From Phytomonospora sp040655735 (GTDB lineage Bacteria; Actinomycetota; Actinomycetes; Mycobacteriales; Micromonosporaceae), in assembly GCF_040655735.1 (NCBI RefSeq), contig NZ_JBFAKK010000001.1, positions 372,001 to 436,000 of the forward strand: a stretch of 64,000 nt of DNA, written 5' to 3'. The notes beneath the pieces are model-generated. The model was not told the DNA's origin, did not search any database, and saw only the letters and a program-made list of their open reading frames with translations. Both the position numbers and the translations under genes were made by a program. Shown in pieces: positions 31,955 to 40,875 of the stretch; the stretch's first letter is position 1; each line of letters begins with the position of its first letter.

Positions 31955-33075
31955 GCCGGCCAGGGTAGCGAGGCGCTCAGGCGCCACTCGCCCGCCTCCG
32001 GTCCGTGTTCGAGGGTCCCCTCGGCCAGCGTGACGCGCTCGGCGAGCCCGATCAGGCCCTGCCCGCCCTGCCCGCCCGCCGCCGACGTGACCCTGTTGCG
32101 GACCTCGACGGTGAGGCCCGCACCGGCCCGGCCCGTCAGCGCGACCCGCACCGGCTCGCCGGGGGCGTGCTTGCGCGCGTTCGTCAGCGCCTCCTGGACG
32201 ATCCGGTAGGCCGTCCGGCCGGCCTGTTCGGGGGGTTCGCGATCGAGCGACACCGTCAGGTCCACCGGCGTGCCCGCCCGCACCGACTCGCCGACCAGCC
32301 GTTCGACGTCGGCGACCCCGGGCTGCGGCAGCTCCCCGACCGGTGCCCTCAGCACCCCGATCACCTCGCGCAGGTCCTGCAACGCCAGGTGCGCGTTCTC
32401 CCTGATCACCCCGGCCGCGCGCACCACGTCGGCCGCCGGCGCGTCCGGCCGGAACTCCAAGGCCCCGGCGTGCACGCTCAGCAGTGAGAGGCGGTGCCCC
32501 AGCACGTCGTGAATCTCCCGCGCGATCGTGTCCCGGGTGTCGCGCTGGGCCTGCTCGGCGCGCATCCGCGACTCGCTCTCGGCCCGCGCGGCACGTTCCC
32601 GCAGCGACTCCACCAGCTTGCGCCGGTGGGAGACGAACAGGCCCCAGCCCACCGCCGTCGACTGCATCGCGAAGCTCAGGATCAGCGACATCGCGAGCCC
32701 GGTCTCCGGGTCCGGCCGCACGAACGTGTAAGCCCCGCCGGCGAGCAGGCCCAGCCCGAACAGCGCCAGTGTCGTCCTCGGCGGCCGGTGCACGGCCACC
32801 GTGAACAGCGCGATCAGCATCGCCCCGGCGACCAGTTCGGAGACCGCCGACACCGCGATCAGCGCCACCGCCAGCTGTACCGGCCAGCGCCGCCGCAACC
32901 ACAGCGCCCCGCATCCCAACGCACCGACCACCTGGTCGAGGTTGTACAGCCACGGCGGTTCCGGCATGGGCCCCGCCTCGATGCGCAGCCCCGACAGCAC
33001 CAACCCGGCCAGGACCGCCAGCGCGAACGCCGTCGAGTCCACGACCCAGTCCCGGACCCCACGCCTACCGCTCAT
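31951..33075 (-). CDS. NarL-type sensor histidine kinase
   Basis: A 374-residue membrane kinase. About five helices occupy residues 12-145, a coiled linker follows to about 180, and the HisKA_3 dimerisation helix holds H189 in AREIHDVLGHRLSLLSVHAG. The ATPase domain has the N box YRIVQEALTNARKHA and a glycine-rich G box GGQGGQGLIGLAERV. No extracellular sensor domain is seen, so sensing is probably intramembrane, as in cell-envelope stress systems. The start is ATG 33075. It is coupled to the response-regulator gene by a 4-bp overlap. Confidence 0.94.
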   Translation of the reverse strand: MSGRRGVRDWVVDSTAFALAVLAGLVLSGLRIEAGPMPEPPWLYNLDQVVGALGCGALWLRRRWPVQLAVALIAVSAVSELVAGAMLIALFTVAVHRPPRTTLALFGLGLLAGGAYTFVRPDPETGLAMSLILSFAMQSTAVGWGLFVSHRRKLVESLRERAARAESESRMRAEQAQRDTRDTIAREIHDVLGHRLSLLSVHAGALEFRPDAPAADVVRAAGVIRENAHLALQDLREVIGVLRAPVGELPQPGVADVERLVGESVRAGTPVDLTVSLDREPPEQAGRTAYRIVQEALTNARKHAPGEPVRVALTGRAGAGLTVEVRNRVTSAAGGQGGQGLIGLAERVTLAEGTLEHGPEAGEWRLSASLPWPA

Positions 33076-33253
33076 GCCCCGAACCTACCGACGCACAGCC
33101 CATCGGGCACCGCGGCGCGGTGAGGTCGATACCGAAGTCGCCGCGGCCGATACTTTGGTCGCCACACCGGGCCTCGACCGCATACCTCGGTCGGACCATC
33201 TCCTGCCGACGACCGATCCGCGCGCACCGCCGGTCTCCATAGCGTCGACGACC

Positions 33254-33481
33254 ATGAGAAAGACAGTCGAGACGTCCGGACTCATCCTCGTCCTCGTGGG
33301 CGTCAGCGGAGCGATCGACCGCCTGTGGACCCAACCGATCATGAGCCTCATCCTCAACGCCTTCGACCGCTGGGTCGTCCCGGAGCTGAGCTTCGCCGCC
33401 GGCTATGAGGTCTTCGCCAACCTCATGCTCTCGGTGATCGGCGCCGTCATCATCGTCATCGGCGGGAGGCTCGAAGCATGA
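33254..33481 (+). CDS. Small two-helix membrane protein
   Basis: A 75-residue protein with two transmembrane helices (SGLILVLVGVSGAIDRLW and ANLMLSVIGAVIIVIGGRLE), starting at ATG 33254. Its stop overlaps the next gene's ATG (ATGA), so the two are an operon and may form a complex. It is divergent from the sensor kinase across 178 bp. I do not recognise the family. Location suggests regulation by, or an accessory role in, the two-component system. Confidence 0.65.
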   Translation: MRKTVETSGLILVLVGVSGAIDRLWTQPIMSLILNAFDRWVVPELSFAAGYEVFANLMLSVIGAVIIVIGGRLEA

Positions 33482-34503
33482 GGCCCGACCTCTCGGCACC
33501 GCGCCGTCTGCGCTGGGGCCCGGCGGCCGCGCTACTCGTCCTGTCACCGGTGTGCGCCGAATACCTCGTCGGCTACGACGACAGCACCGGTGACCCGGGC
33601 GCACTCCTGGCGGGCCTGATCGTCTTCGTCCCGCTCTACGGCGCACCCGCGCTGCTCATCCGCGAACTTTCCCGCCGCCTCGAAATGGGCCGGCCCGGCA
33701 TCCTCGCGCTCGCCTGCGCGGCGGGCGTCGCCCAGGCCGGGATCATCGACCAGTCGATGTTCAGCCTCGACTACCGCGACATCGACTACTGGGCCGCGCT
33801 GATCGAGCCGACGTGGATCGCACCGCTCGGCACCAGTGCGACCACCACGATCGGCTTCGTCGCCGGACACACGCTCATGAGCTTCGGCGCACCCATCGCG
33901 ATGGTCGAGTCCTTCGCGCCCGGACGGCGGCCCTGGCTGCGGCTGCCCGGGCTGATCGCCACCGTTGGCCTTTACCTCGCCGGTGCCGCCGTCGTGCTCC
34001 GCTGGCACCTGACCACGGAGTCCGACCACGCCTCCACCGCCCAGCTGGCCGGGGCCGCGAGCGTGGCACTCCTCCTCATCGTCCTCGCCGTCGTACTCGG
34101 CCGGCGGAGGCCTCGGCGCGGCGACGGTCCGGTACCCGCGCCGATCCTCGTGGGGACGGCCTCGCTCGCGCTCACCTTCGCCTACCAGCTCATGCCGCCG
34201 ACCTGGCTCGGCGTCGCCGGGACGCTGGCGATCCTGGCGGGCGCCGCCCTCGCCGTCGGCCGGCTGGCGCGCTCACGGCGCTGGACCGGCGCGCACATCG
34301 CGATGCTGGCCACCGGCGCGCTCGCATCGTCGGCGCTGGTGGGCTTCTTCAGCGCGCCGATCGGCGACGTCGACCCGGTCGCGCGTTATGCCCACAATGT
34401 CTTCTTCCTGGTGGGTGCGATCGTCCTCGGCCTGCTGGCCGCGCGCTCGGCCGGCCGCCGAGAGACGAGGGAGGAGCCCGCCGGTTCGACCGCGGTGGCG
34501 TGA
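33478..34503 (+). CDS. Polytopic membrane protein of unknown function
   Basis: A 341-residue protein with about eight to nine helices, for example AAALLVLSPVCAEYLVGYDD and LLAGLIVFVPLYGAPALLIR. The early block SPVCAEYL...YGAPALLIRELSRR, with a glutamate in the first helix and an RE pair, recurs in actinobacterial membrane proteins annotated only as hypothetical. The start ATG 33478 overlaps the small membrane protein's stop. No transporter or enzyme motif is visible. Confidence 0.7.
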   Translation: MRPDLSAPRRLRWGPAAALLVLSPVCAEYLVGYDDSTGDPGALLAGLIVFVPLYGAPALLIRELSRRLEMGRPGILALACAAGVAQAGIIDQSMFSLDYRDIDYWAALIEPTWIAPLGTSATTTIGFVAGHTLMSFGAPIAMVESFAPGRRPWLRLPGLIATVGLYLAGAAVVLRWHLTTESDHASTAQLAGAASVALLLIVLAVVLGRRRPRRGDGPVPAPILVGTASLALTFAYQLMPPTWLGVAGTLAILAGAALAVGRLARSRRWTGAHIAMLATGALASSALVGFFSAPIGDVDPVARYAHNVFFLVGAIVLGLLAARSAGRRETREEPAGSTAVA

Positions 34504-34745
34504 CCGTCCTATGTGGAGCAGCTGTCGGCACCGCGTCGGCCGCCCGGAGCGCTCGGAGGCTGTTAAATCGGCCACGGTGGTTTCGTCACGGTCGGTGACC
34601 GGCGCTCCCCTTCCCGCCCCCCACCAGGCAACCCGGGGGTGAGGTGGCTCCGCCCGCTGTGACCAGGGACACGGCCCCCGCATGGGTCCTTGTAACAGTC
34701 GGTGTGAACACTTGAGTGCGCCTACACCTCACAGGAGATTCACTG

Positions 34746-36272
34746 ATGTCCACCGTTCCAAGCGGTCCCGCCGCCTCCGAGAAACTCGACGGCGGTGTTC
34801 TGAAGATCGCCGGTGTGGTCGTGCTCGGCCTGGTGATGTCGATCCTCGACATCACCGTGGTCAGTGTTGCTTTGCCGACCTTCACCACCGAGTTCGACAC
34901 GTCCCTCGCCACCGCGGCGTGGACGATGACCGGCTACACCCTGGCCCTCGCCACCGTCATCCCGATCACGGGCTGGGCCGCCGACCGCTTCGGCACGAAG
35001 CGGCTCTACATGATGGCCCTCGTCCTGTTCGTGGCCGGCTCGGTGCTGTGCAGCTTCGCCTGGGACATCAACTCGCTGATCGGCTTCCGGGTCCTGCAGG
35101 GCCTCGGTGGCGGCATGCTGATGCCGCTGGGCATGACGATCATGACCCGCGCGGCCGGTCCGCAGCGCGTCGGACGCGTCATGGCCGTTCTCGGCGTCCC
35201 GATGCTGCTGGGTCCCATCGGCGGCCCGATCCTCGGCGGCTGGCTGATCGAAGAGGTCAGCTGGCAGTGGATCTTCCTCATCAACGTTCCGCTGGGCATC
35301 CTCGCGCTCATCTTCGCCGCGGTCGTCCTGCCGAAGGACGCGCCGAGCCCGTCGGAGTCCTTCGACTTCGTCGGCATGCTGCTGATGTCGCCGGGTCTGG
35401 CGCTGTTCCTCTTCGGCGTGTCCTCCATCCCGGAGGAGGGGACGGTCGCCGCGCCTCGCGTGCTGATCCCCGCCGCGATCGGCGTGGTGCTCATCGTGGC
35501 CTTCGTCTGGCACGCGTTCCGCCCGCGCCACCCCCTGGTCGACCTGCGCCTGTTCAAGAACAAGCAGCTCAGCGTCGCCACCATCACCATGTTCCTGTTC
35601 GGTGTGGCGTTCTTCGGCGCGATGCTGCTGATCCCCACCTACTTCCTGCAGATCCGCGGTGAGTCGACCCTCCACGCCGGCCTGCTGGTGGCTCCGCAGG
35701 GTCTCGGCGCGATGCTCACGATGCCGATCGCCGGCCGCCTGGTCGACAGGATCGGGCCCGGGAAGATCGTGCTCACCGGCATGATCCTCATCCTCGGCGG
35801 CATGGGCGTGCTCACCCAGATCGAGTCGACGACCTCGTACCCGGTCCTGCTGGGCGCGCTGTTCGTCATGGGCCTGGGCATGGGCGCCACGATGATGCCG
35901 ACGATGACCGCGGCGATGCAGACGCTGACCGACCACATGATCGCGCGCGGCTCCACGCTGCTCAACATCGTGCAGCAGGTCGCCAGTTCCATCGGCAGCG
36001 CGATCATGTCGGTGGTCCTCACCAACCAGATCACCGGCTCGGAGCTCGCGGGTCCGGCCATCGCGGCCCAGTCCGACCCGGCCATCGCCGCCCAGCTCCC
36101 GCCGGGCGTGATGGAGAAGGGTCTGGCGGAGGCCGCCGAGGGCTTCGGCGCGACCTTCGTGCTGGCGTTCGTGCTGATCATCGCGACGTTCGTGGCCGCT
36201 CTCTTCCTGCCCCGCAAGAAGGCACCGGTCGCCACCGACGGCGAGGAGCGCGCGCCGGTCCTGGTCCACTAG
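34746..36272 (+). CDS. DHA2-family MFS drug exporter (EmrB/QacA type)
   Basis: A 508-residue proton-coupled exporter with 14 helices. VVLGLVMSILDITVVSVALP and TLALATVIPITGWAADRFGT carry motif D1 and motif A (GWAADRFGTKR). FRVLQGLGGGMLMPLGM is motif B and MLLGPIGGPILGGWLIEEVS is motif C of antiporters. It likely exports hydrophobic drugs or the cell's own metabolite. ATG 34746 has AGGAG eight bases upstream. The 34504-34745 stretch before it holds its promoter region but no clear consensus boxes. No TetR or MarR gene is adjacent. Confidence 0.92.
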   Translation: MSTVPSGPAASEKLDGGVLKIAGVVVLGLVMSILDITVVSVALPTFTTEFDTSLATAAWTMTGYTLALATVIPITGWAADRFGTKRLYMMALVLFVAGSVLCSFAWDINSLIGFRVLQGLGGGMLMPLGMTIMTRAAGPQRVGRVMAVLGVPMLLGPIGGPILGGWLIEEVSWQWIFLINVPLGILALIFAAVVLPKDAPSPSESFDFVGMLLMSPGLALFLFGVSSIPEEGTVAAPRVLIPAAIGVVLIVAFVWHAFRPRHPLVDLRLFKNKQLSVATITMFLFGVAFFGAMLLIPTYFLQIRGESTLHAGLLVAPQGLGAMLTMPIAGRLVDRIGPGKIVLTGMILILGGMGVLTQIESTTSYPVLLGALFVMGLGMGATMMPTMTAAMQTLTDHMIARGSTLLNIVQQVASSIGSAIMSVVLTNQITGSELAGPAIAAQSDPAIAAQLPPGVMEKGLAEAAEGFGATFVLAFVLIIATFVAALFLPRKKAPVATDGEERAPVLVH

Positions 36273-36290
36273 GACGCGACCACCGCAGTG

Positions 36291-36321
36291 AAAAGGGCCG
36301 CCCGCGAGGGCGGCCCTTTTT
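36291..36321 (+). terminator. Classical rho-independent terminator
   Basis: AAAAGGGCCGCCC (36291-36303) pairs with GGGCGGCCCTTTTT (36308-36321) around GCGA, with a real U-tract. It ends the exporter gene. Confidence 0.92.
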
Positions 36322-36357
36322 CGTGTGCGAGCCGGCCTCGCGCGGTGCGGAACCGGT

Positions 36358-36386
36358 GTGACACCACGCCAAGATCAACCCGTATT
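36358..36386 (+). promoter_or_regulatory. Possible promoter of the sigma/anti-sigma operon
   Basis: GTGACA (36358-36363), 17 bp and CGTATT (36381-36386) lie 38 bp before the sigma-factor ATG. The -35 matches five of six consensus bases. The C-G-T at the -10 would also fit an ECF-type -10, so autoregulation is possible. Confidence 0.35.
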
Positions 36387-36423
36387 CCGGTCGACCCCGA
36401 CCACCGCGAAGCCCTGGAGCGAG

Positions 36424-36939
36424 ATGTCACCAGAAGAGGAGCGCGACTTCCACGAATACGTCGCGGCCCAGACCAAGCGCCTGTGCCGCTTCGCCTACCT
36501 TTGCTGCGCGGACTGGCACCAGGCCGAGGACGTCGTGCAGACCGCGCTCATTCGGCTCTACGGCGCCTGGAAGCGCGCGCGACGAGCCTCGGTCGACGCC
36601 TACGTCCGCCGGATCATCGTCAACGCCCTCATCGACGAGCGCCGTCTCTTCCGCTTCCGGCGCGAGCAGACCCGCCCCGAGCTCCCCGAACGCCCGCAGC
36701 GCTCGAACGGTCTCCCCGAGGAGCGCGCGGTGCTCATCGAGGCGCTGCTGCGGCTGCCGAAGCGGCAGCGGGCCGCGGTCGTCCTGCGCTACTGGGAGGA
36801 CCTTCCCGGCGATCAGGTCGCGCGGATCCTCGGCTGCTCCCCGGGAGCCGCCCGCAACCTCACCATGCGCGGTCTGGCGGCCCTGCGCGCGTCGCTTTCC
36901 ACCGAGAACCTCGAACTCTTCGAAGGAGTGCCGTCATGA
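36424..36939 (+). CDS. SigE-family ECF RNA polymerase sigma factor
   Basis: A 171-residue sigma factor. Region 2 covers about 8-75 (FAYLCCADWHQAEDVVQTAL, then AYVRRIIVNALIDERR) and region 4 about 105-160 (LIEALLRLPKRQRAAVVLRY, LPGDQVARILGCSPGAARNL). This layout is that of the actinobacterial SigE-family ECF group often paired with short membrane anchors. ATG 36424 (MSPEEERDF), with GGAG upstream, is preferred to upstream in-frame starts because conservation begins there. Its stop overlaps the next gene's ATG (ATGA). Confidence 0.9.
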   Translation: MSPEEERDFHEYVAAQTKRLCRFAYLCCADWHQAEDVVQTALIRLYGAWKRARRASVDAYVRRIIVNALIDERRLFRFRREQTRPELPERPQRSNGLPEERAVLIEALLRLPKRQRAAVVLRYWEDLPGDQVARILGCSPGAARNLTMRGLAALRASLSTENLELFEGVPS

Positions 36940-37892
36940 CCACCGATGAACTCAACCGCGTCCTGAACGACGAGTTCGAGCGGTGCACCCCGGAGCTGTC
37001 GATCGTCCCCTCGGCGATCATCGCCAAGGGCCGCAGGCGGGCGCGCGCCAGGCTCGCGGGTCTCGCCGGCGGGGGAGTGGCCGCCATCGCCGCTGTCGCG
37101 GTGCTTCTGCCGACGGTGTTCGCCGGTGGGACCGCGCAGGACGCCGCCGTACCGCCGCTGCGGCAGGACCCGAGCGAGTACCCGATCGCGTTCGACCCGA
37201 ACGTGGAGTACATCTGGAGCGCCGACGAGAGCCGCTTCGACGAGGAGAACGAGGCCGACGCCTACACCACCACCCCGGCCACCGAGGAGCTCACCACGGC
37301 CTGGCTCGCCGGGTTGGAGGCCCTGGGCTTCCAGGGGCAGGGCTCCTGGAACGAAGGCGCGGTGACGCGCCACAACGAGGTCCTTACACCCGACCAGGAC
37401 CAATCGGGCGCCTACGGCGGGTGGGCAGGCGACGAGTCGAAGGTCCTCGCCGAGCGGCTGGCCTATTCGGCGCAGGTCGACACCGCCGACGGCATCATCT
37501 CGCTGTACGTCCGCCCGGCCGGACTGTTCCTGCGCGGCGCGGGGACACAGGCGAAGAACCCCAGCTCCCTGCTGCCCGACCCCCGCTATCTCGTCCCCGG
37601 TTGCGACTCGTACACGTACATGCTCGAGTTCCCGCGGCCCGCGGAGGTCGAGACCACTTTCGAATGCGTCGAATCCGAAGGCTCCGAGGGCGAGCGGATC
37701 CTGAGCGTCCGGCCCTCCCAGACCACCGGCGGGAGAACCAGCCGAACGATCGCCTACCTGGTCGTCTACCGCGCCGACGGGTCGGCCGTGCTCATCACCG
37801 AGCGCTCCTGGAACGAGACGAGTGAACCGTCCCTCTCCGACGAGCAGATGACCGCCCTCGCCCTCGCCCTGCCCGCCGTCCCGGTGGAATGA
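36936..37892 (+). CDS. Single-pass membrane protein, probable anti-sigma partner
   Basis: A 318-residue protein translationally coupled to the ECF sigma gene. Residues 1-37 are cytoplasmic and short (MTTDELNRVLNDEFER), a transmembrane helix lies at about 40-62 (LAGLAGGGVAAIAAVAVLLP), and the remaining about 250 residues are extracytoplasmic. A cysteine pair (GCDSYTY and FECVES) may form a disulphide. There is no zinc-binding HxxxCxxC motif in the N-terminus, so a classical ZAS anti-sigma domain is not evident. An anti-sigma role is inferred from position and topology. Confidence 0.7.
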   Translation: MTTDELNRVLNDEFERCTPELSIVPSAIIAKGRRRARARLAGLAGGGVAAIAAVAVLLPTVFAGGTAQDAAVPPLRQDPSEYPIAFDPNVEYIWSADESRFDEENEADAYTTTPATEELTTAWLAGLEALGFQGQGSWNEGAVTRHNEVLTPDQDQSGAYGGWAGDESKVLAERLAYSAQVDTADGIISLYVRPAGLFLRGAGTQAKNPSSLLPDPRYLVPGCDSYTYMLEFPRPAEVETTFECVESEGSEGERILSVRPSQTTGGRTSRTIAYLVVYRADGSAVLITERSWNETSEPSLSDEQMTALALALPAVPVE

Positions 37893-37899
37893 GACGTGT

Positions 37900-37929
37900 C
37901 GCCCGGCGTCCAGACGGGGACGCCGGGCG
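37900..37929. terminator. Bidirectional hairpin terminator
   Basis: CGCCCGGCGTCC (37900-37911) pairs perfectly with 37918-37929 around a 6-nt loop, between the convergent anti-sigma-like and ABC ATPase genes. Confidence 0.8.
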
Positions 37930-37932
37930 GCA

Positions 37933-39003
37933 TCACTCCCCGATCAGCTCCCCGCCTTCGGCGCGGTAGAGCAGCAGCCTCCCCGCGACGGGTGCCAGCC
38001 GCACCTGCGCCCCGGGCTCCGGCTCGTCCTCCTCGGGCACGGTCGCACCGACGAGTTCGCCCGCGCAGTCGACCGTGACCAGGGTCGTCGTCCCCAGGTT
38101 CTCCAGGATCGACACCTCCCCGGCCAGTCCGTCGCCGGACGCGCTCAGTCGCACGTACTCCGGCCGCACTCCCACGACGACCTTCTCCCCCTCGGCGACC
38201 TTCCCGACGGCCTCCGCCGGGATCGGCAGACGGCCCCCGGCGACGGCGACCGTCTCACCGCGCACCTGCCCGTCGAGCAGGTTCATCGGCGTCGAGCCGA
38301 TGAAGTTGGCCACGAAGGTGTTCGCCGGCCGCCCGAAGACCTCCCGGGGCGTGCCGAGCTGGCGGATGCGGCCGGCCTCCATCACCGCGATGCGGTCGGC
38401 GAGGGCCAGCGCCTCGGCCTGGTCGTGGGTCACGAAGACCGTCGTGACGCCGAGTTCGCGCTGGAGCCGCTTGAGGAAGGTCCGCGCCTCCAGCCGCAGC
38501 CGCGCGTCCAGGTTCGACAGCGGCTCGTCGAAGAGGAACAGGGCGGGGTGGCAGGCGACGGCGCGCGCGAGCGCGACCCGCTGCTGCTGCCCGCCCGACA
38601 GCGCGCCCGGCCGGCGGTCCATCAGCTCGGCGAGGCCCAGCTGCCGGCCGATCTCGGTGGCCTTGCCGCGCCGCTCCGAGCGTGACTGGCGTTTGATGCG
38701 CAGCGGGTAGGAGATGTTGTCGATGACGGTCATGTGCGGGAACAGCGCGTAGTCCTGGAAGACCATCGCCACGTCCCGCCGGGCCGGCGACACCGTGGTG
38801 ACGTCCCGGTCGCCGATCAGCACTGTTCCGCCGGTGGCGACCTCCAGACCGGCGATGGTGCGCAGGAGTGTCGTCTTCCCGCACCCCGAGGGGCCGAGCA
38901 GGGCGAAGAACTCGCCGTCGTCGATGTCGAGGTCGAGCCCGTCGACGGCGTGCACCCCGCCGGGGTAGACCTTGTCGAGGGCGCGCAGGGAGATTCCGGC
39001 CAT
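37933..39003 (-). CDS. Sugar ABC transporter ATPase (UgpC/MalK type)
   Basis: A 356-residue cytoplasmic ATPase of a carbohydrate importer. It has Walker A LLGPSGCGKTTLLRTIAG, Q-loop FQDYALFP, signature ALSGGQQQRVALARA, Walker B LFLFDEPLSNLD and the H-loop VFVTHDQAEA. From about residue 240 the MalK-type OB-fold domain follows (GSTPMNLLDG, VVVGVRPEYVRLS), which in relatives binds regulators. It is the last gene of an operon with two permeases and a binding protein. Its ATG overlaps the permease stop by one base (TGATG). Confidence 0.95.
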   Translation of the reverse strand: MAGISLRALDKVYPGGVHAVDGLDLDIDDGEFFALLGPSGCGKTTLLRTIAGLEVATGGTVLIGDRDVTTVSPARRDVAMVFQDYALFPHMTVIDNISYPLRIKRQSRSERRGKATEIGRQLGLAELMDRRPGALSGGQQQRVALARAVACHPALFLFDEPLSNLDARLRLEARTFLKRLQRELGVTTVFVTHDQAEALALADRIAVMEAGRIRQLGTPREVFGRPANTFVANFIGSTPMNLLDGQVRGETVAVAGGRLPIPAEAVGKVAEGEKVVVGVRPEYVRLSASGDGLAGEVSILENLGTTTLVTVDCAGELVGATVPEEDEPEPGAQVRLAPVAGRLLLYRAEGGELIGE

Positions 39004-39875
39004 CAGCTCTTGATCCCTCCGTGGAAACGGAAGCCGTACTTGCGCGAGACGTACAGGTACATGGCGATCACCGGAAGCGAGTACAGCAGCGAGAACGTCG
39101 ACAGCAGCGCCAGGTTCGGCTGCCCCGCCTCGGTGTAGAGGGTGCGCATCAGCACCGCCGCGGGCTGCTTCTCCGGGTCGCGCAGCAGGATGAACGGCAC
39201 GAGGAAGTTGCCCCACACGTTCACCACCGTCCACACCGCGATCGTCGCCAGACCCGGTGCGATCAGCGGGGCGACGATGTCCTTGAGGATTCGCAGCGGC
39301 GAGGCGCCGAAGACTCTGGCGGACTCCTCGTAGGACTTCGGGACGGTGTCGACGAAGTCCTTGAGCATGAAGATCCCGGCCGGGAGCAGGCCGCCGGCCA
39401 TCACCAGCATCACCGCGAAGCGGGAGTCGATGCCGAGGGACGGGTGGACGCCGTCGCCCAGCTCGGAGACCAGCAGGAACAGGGGCACCATCGCCGCCGT
39501 GCCGGTCACCACGCTCGACAGCAGCAGGAGCACGTAGAGAAGGGCGTCGCGGCCGGGCATGCGCACGCGGGAGAGCGCGTAGGCGGCCAGAGCGGCGCCC
39601 ACCACGACGAACAAGGCCGTCCCCGCCGACAGCAGGATCGAGTTGAGCATCGAGCCCCACGCGTAGGGGTTGGCGTTGATCTCGGCGAAGTTCTCCAGGG
39701 TGGCCTCGGGGACCTCGACGGCGTAGGTCGGGCTGGCGTCGAACGGCGCGGTCACCAGCCACAGCAGCGGAAGCGCGAAGAACACCGCGATCAGGCAGGT
39801 CAGCGCATAGAACCCGATCCGGGCGGCCATGCGCCAGGCCGCCCGGCGGGCGTCGTCGTCGGAGACGCTCCTCAT
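39003..39875 (-). CDS. Sugar ABC transporter permease, MalG type
   Basis: A 290-residue permease with six helices (first ARIGFYALTCLIAVFFALPL). It has a variant EAA loop, ESARVFGASPLRILKDIVAP, that contacts the ATPase encoded next. The final residues FRFHGGIKS are typical of MalG-type subunits. The start is ATG 39875. It forms the channel with the MalF-type gene 10 bp upstream. Confidence 0.93.
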   Translation of the reverse strand: MRSVSDDDARRAAWRMAARIGFYALTCLIAVFFALPLLWLVTAPFDASPTYAVEVPEATLENFAEINANPYAWGSMLNSILLSAGTALFVVVGAALAAYALSRVRMPGRDALLYVLLLLSSVVTGTAAMVPLFLLVSELGDGVHPSLGIDSRFAVMLVMAGGLLPAGIFMLKDFVDTVPKSYEESARVFGASPLRILKDIVAPLIAPGLATIAVWTVVNVWGNFLVPFILLRDPEKQPAAVLMRTLYTEAGQPNLALLSTFSLLYSLPVIAMYLYVSRKYGFRFHGGIKS

Positions 39876-39885
39876 GAAACCCTCC

Positions 39886-40875
39886 TCACGGGATCCGCCG
39901 CTTTCGCAGCATGCGCAGATACAGCAGGGCCAGCGCGATGTTGGCGACCAGGACCAGCAGCGAGATCGCCCCGCTGTAGCCGAGGCGGCCGTCGCGGATC
40001 GCGGTGTTGTAGACGTAGACCGACACGATCTCGGAGTCGTCGCCGGGGCCGCCGGCGGTGAGCAGGAACGGCGAGAAGTCGTTGAAGGTCCACAGGGTGA
40101 TCAGCAGCGTGTTGGTCAGCGCGTGCCCTCGAATATGCGGGAACACGATGTCGCGGAGGGTCTGCGGGCCCGAGGCCCCGGCCAGCCGCGCGGTCTCCAG
40201 CTGCGAGGGCGGAACCGACGACAGCGCCGCACCGTAGAGCATCATCGAGAAGGCCGTGCCGCGCCAGATGTTGAACACGACGAGGCTCGCCATCGGGTAG
40301 TCGACCAGCCACGCCAGGCCGGGGGTGCCCAGCATCGCGTTGACCGTCCCACCATCGCGGTCGAGCATCGCGATCCACAGGAACGCCACCACCGAGCCGG
40401 GCAGGATCCACGCGAAAAGGACCAGCGTCTCGACCGTCCGGCGCACCCAGCCGGTGACGTTGCGCAGCGACCAGGCCAGCGCGAAGCCGAGCCCGTTCTG
40501 CCCGACGACCGCCGAGAAACCGACGAACAGCAGCGTCAGTCCCAGCGAGTTGTAGAACGACGGGTCGGCGAGCACGTCGGTGTAGTTGTCGACGCCGACG
40601 AAGGACGGGCTGACGTGCTTCGGCCCGGTCCGCTCGTAGTCGGTGGCGCCGATGTAGAGCGTCCACAGCGCCGGGAAGAGCAGGAAGACGCCGATCAGGA
40701 GCAGGGCCGGCGCGACGAACGCGACCGCCCGGGCTCTGCCCAGTCCCACGACGTCCGAGGCCGCCCCGCCCGTCGGGACGCCGACCGCGACCACGCCCGC
40801 GTGGCTGGTCCCGGCGGTGCGGGGGTCGGCCCCGCCCGCCGGGCCGCCGTCATCCGGAGGCGACGCGTTCGCCAC
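39886..40875 (-). CDS. Sugar ABC transporter permease, MalF type
   Basis: A 329-residue permease. A 40-residue hydrophilic lead precedes six helices, starting RAVAFVAPALLLIGVFLLFP. The EAA loop reads ETARLAGASGPQTLRDIVFP near residue 225. GTG 40875 overlaps the binding-protein gene by 26 bp. A later GTG around residue 29-30 would remove the overlap and most of the low-complexity lead, so the start is uncertain. Confidence 0.9.
   Translation of the reverse strand: MANASPPDDGGPAGGADPRTAGTSHAGVVAVGVPTGGAASDVVGLGRARAVAFVAPALLLIGVFLLFPALWTLYIGATDYERTGPKHVSPSFVGVDNYTDVLADPSFYNSLGLTLLFVGFSAVVGQNGLGFALAWSLRNVTGWVRRTVETLVLFAWILPGSVVAFLWIAMLDRDGGTVNAMLGTPGLAWLVDYPMASLVVFNIWRGTAFSMMLYGAALSSVPPSQLETARLAGASGPQTLRDIVFPHIRGHALTNTLLITLWTFNDFSPFLLTAGGPGDDSEIVSVYVYNTAIRDGRLGYSGAISLLVLVANIALALLYLRMLRKRRIP

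Noticed and set aside
36936..37892. Zinc-binding anti-sigma (ZAS) domain in the sigma-partner protein
   Set aside because: No HxxxCxxC motif occurs in the short N-terminus; only context supports an anti-sigma role.
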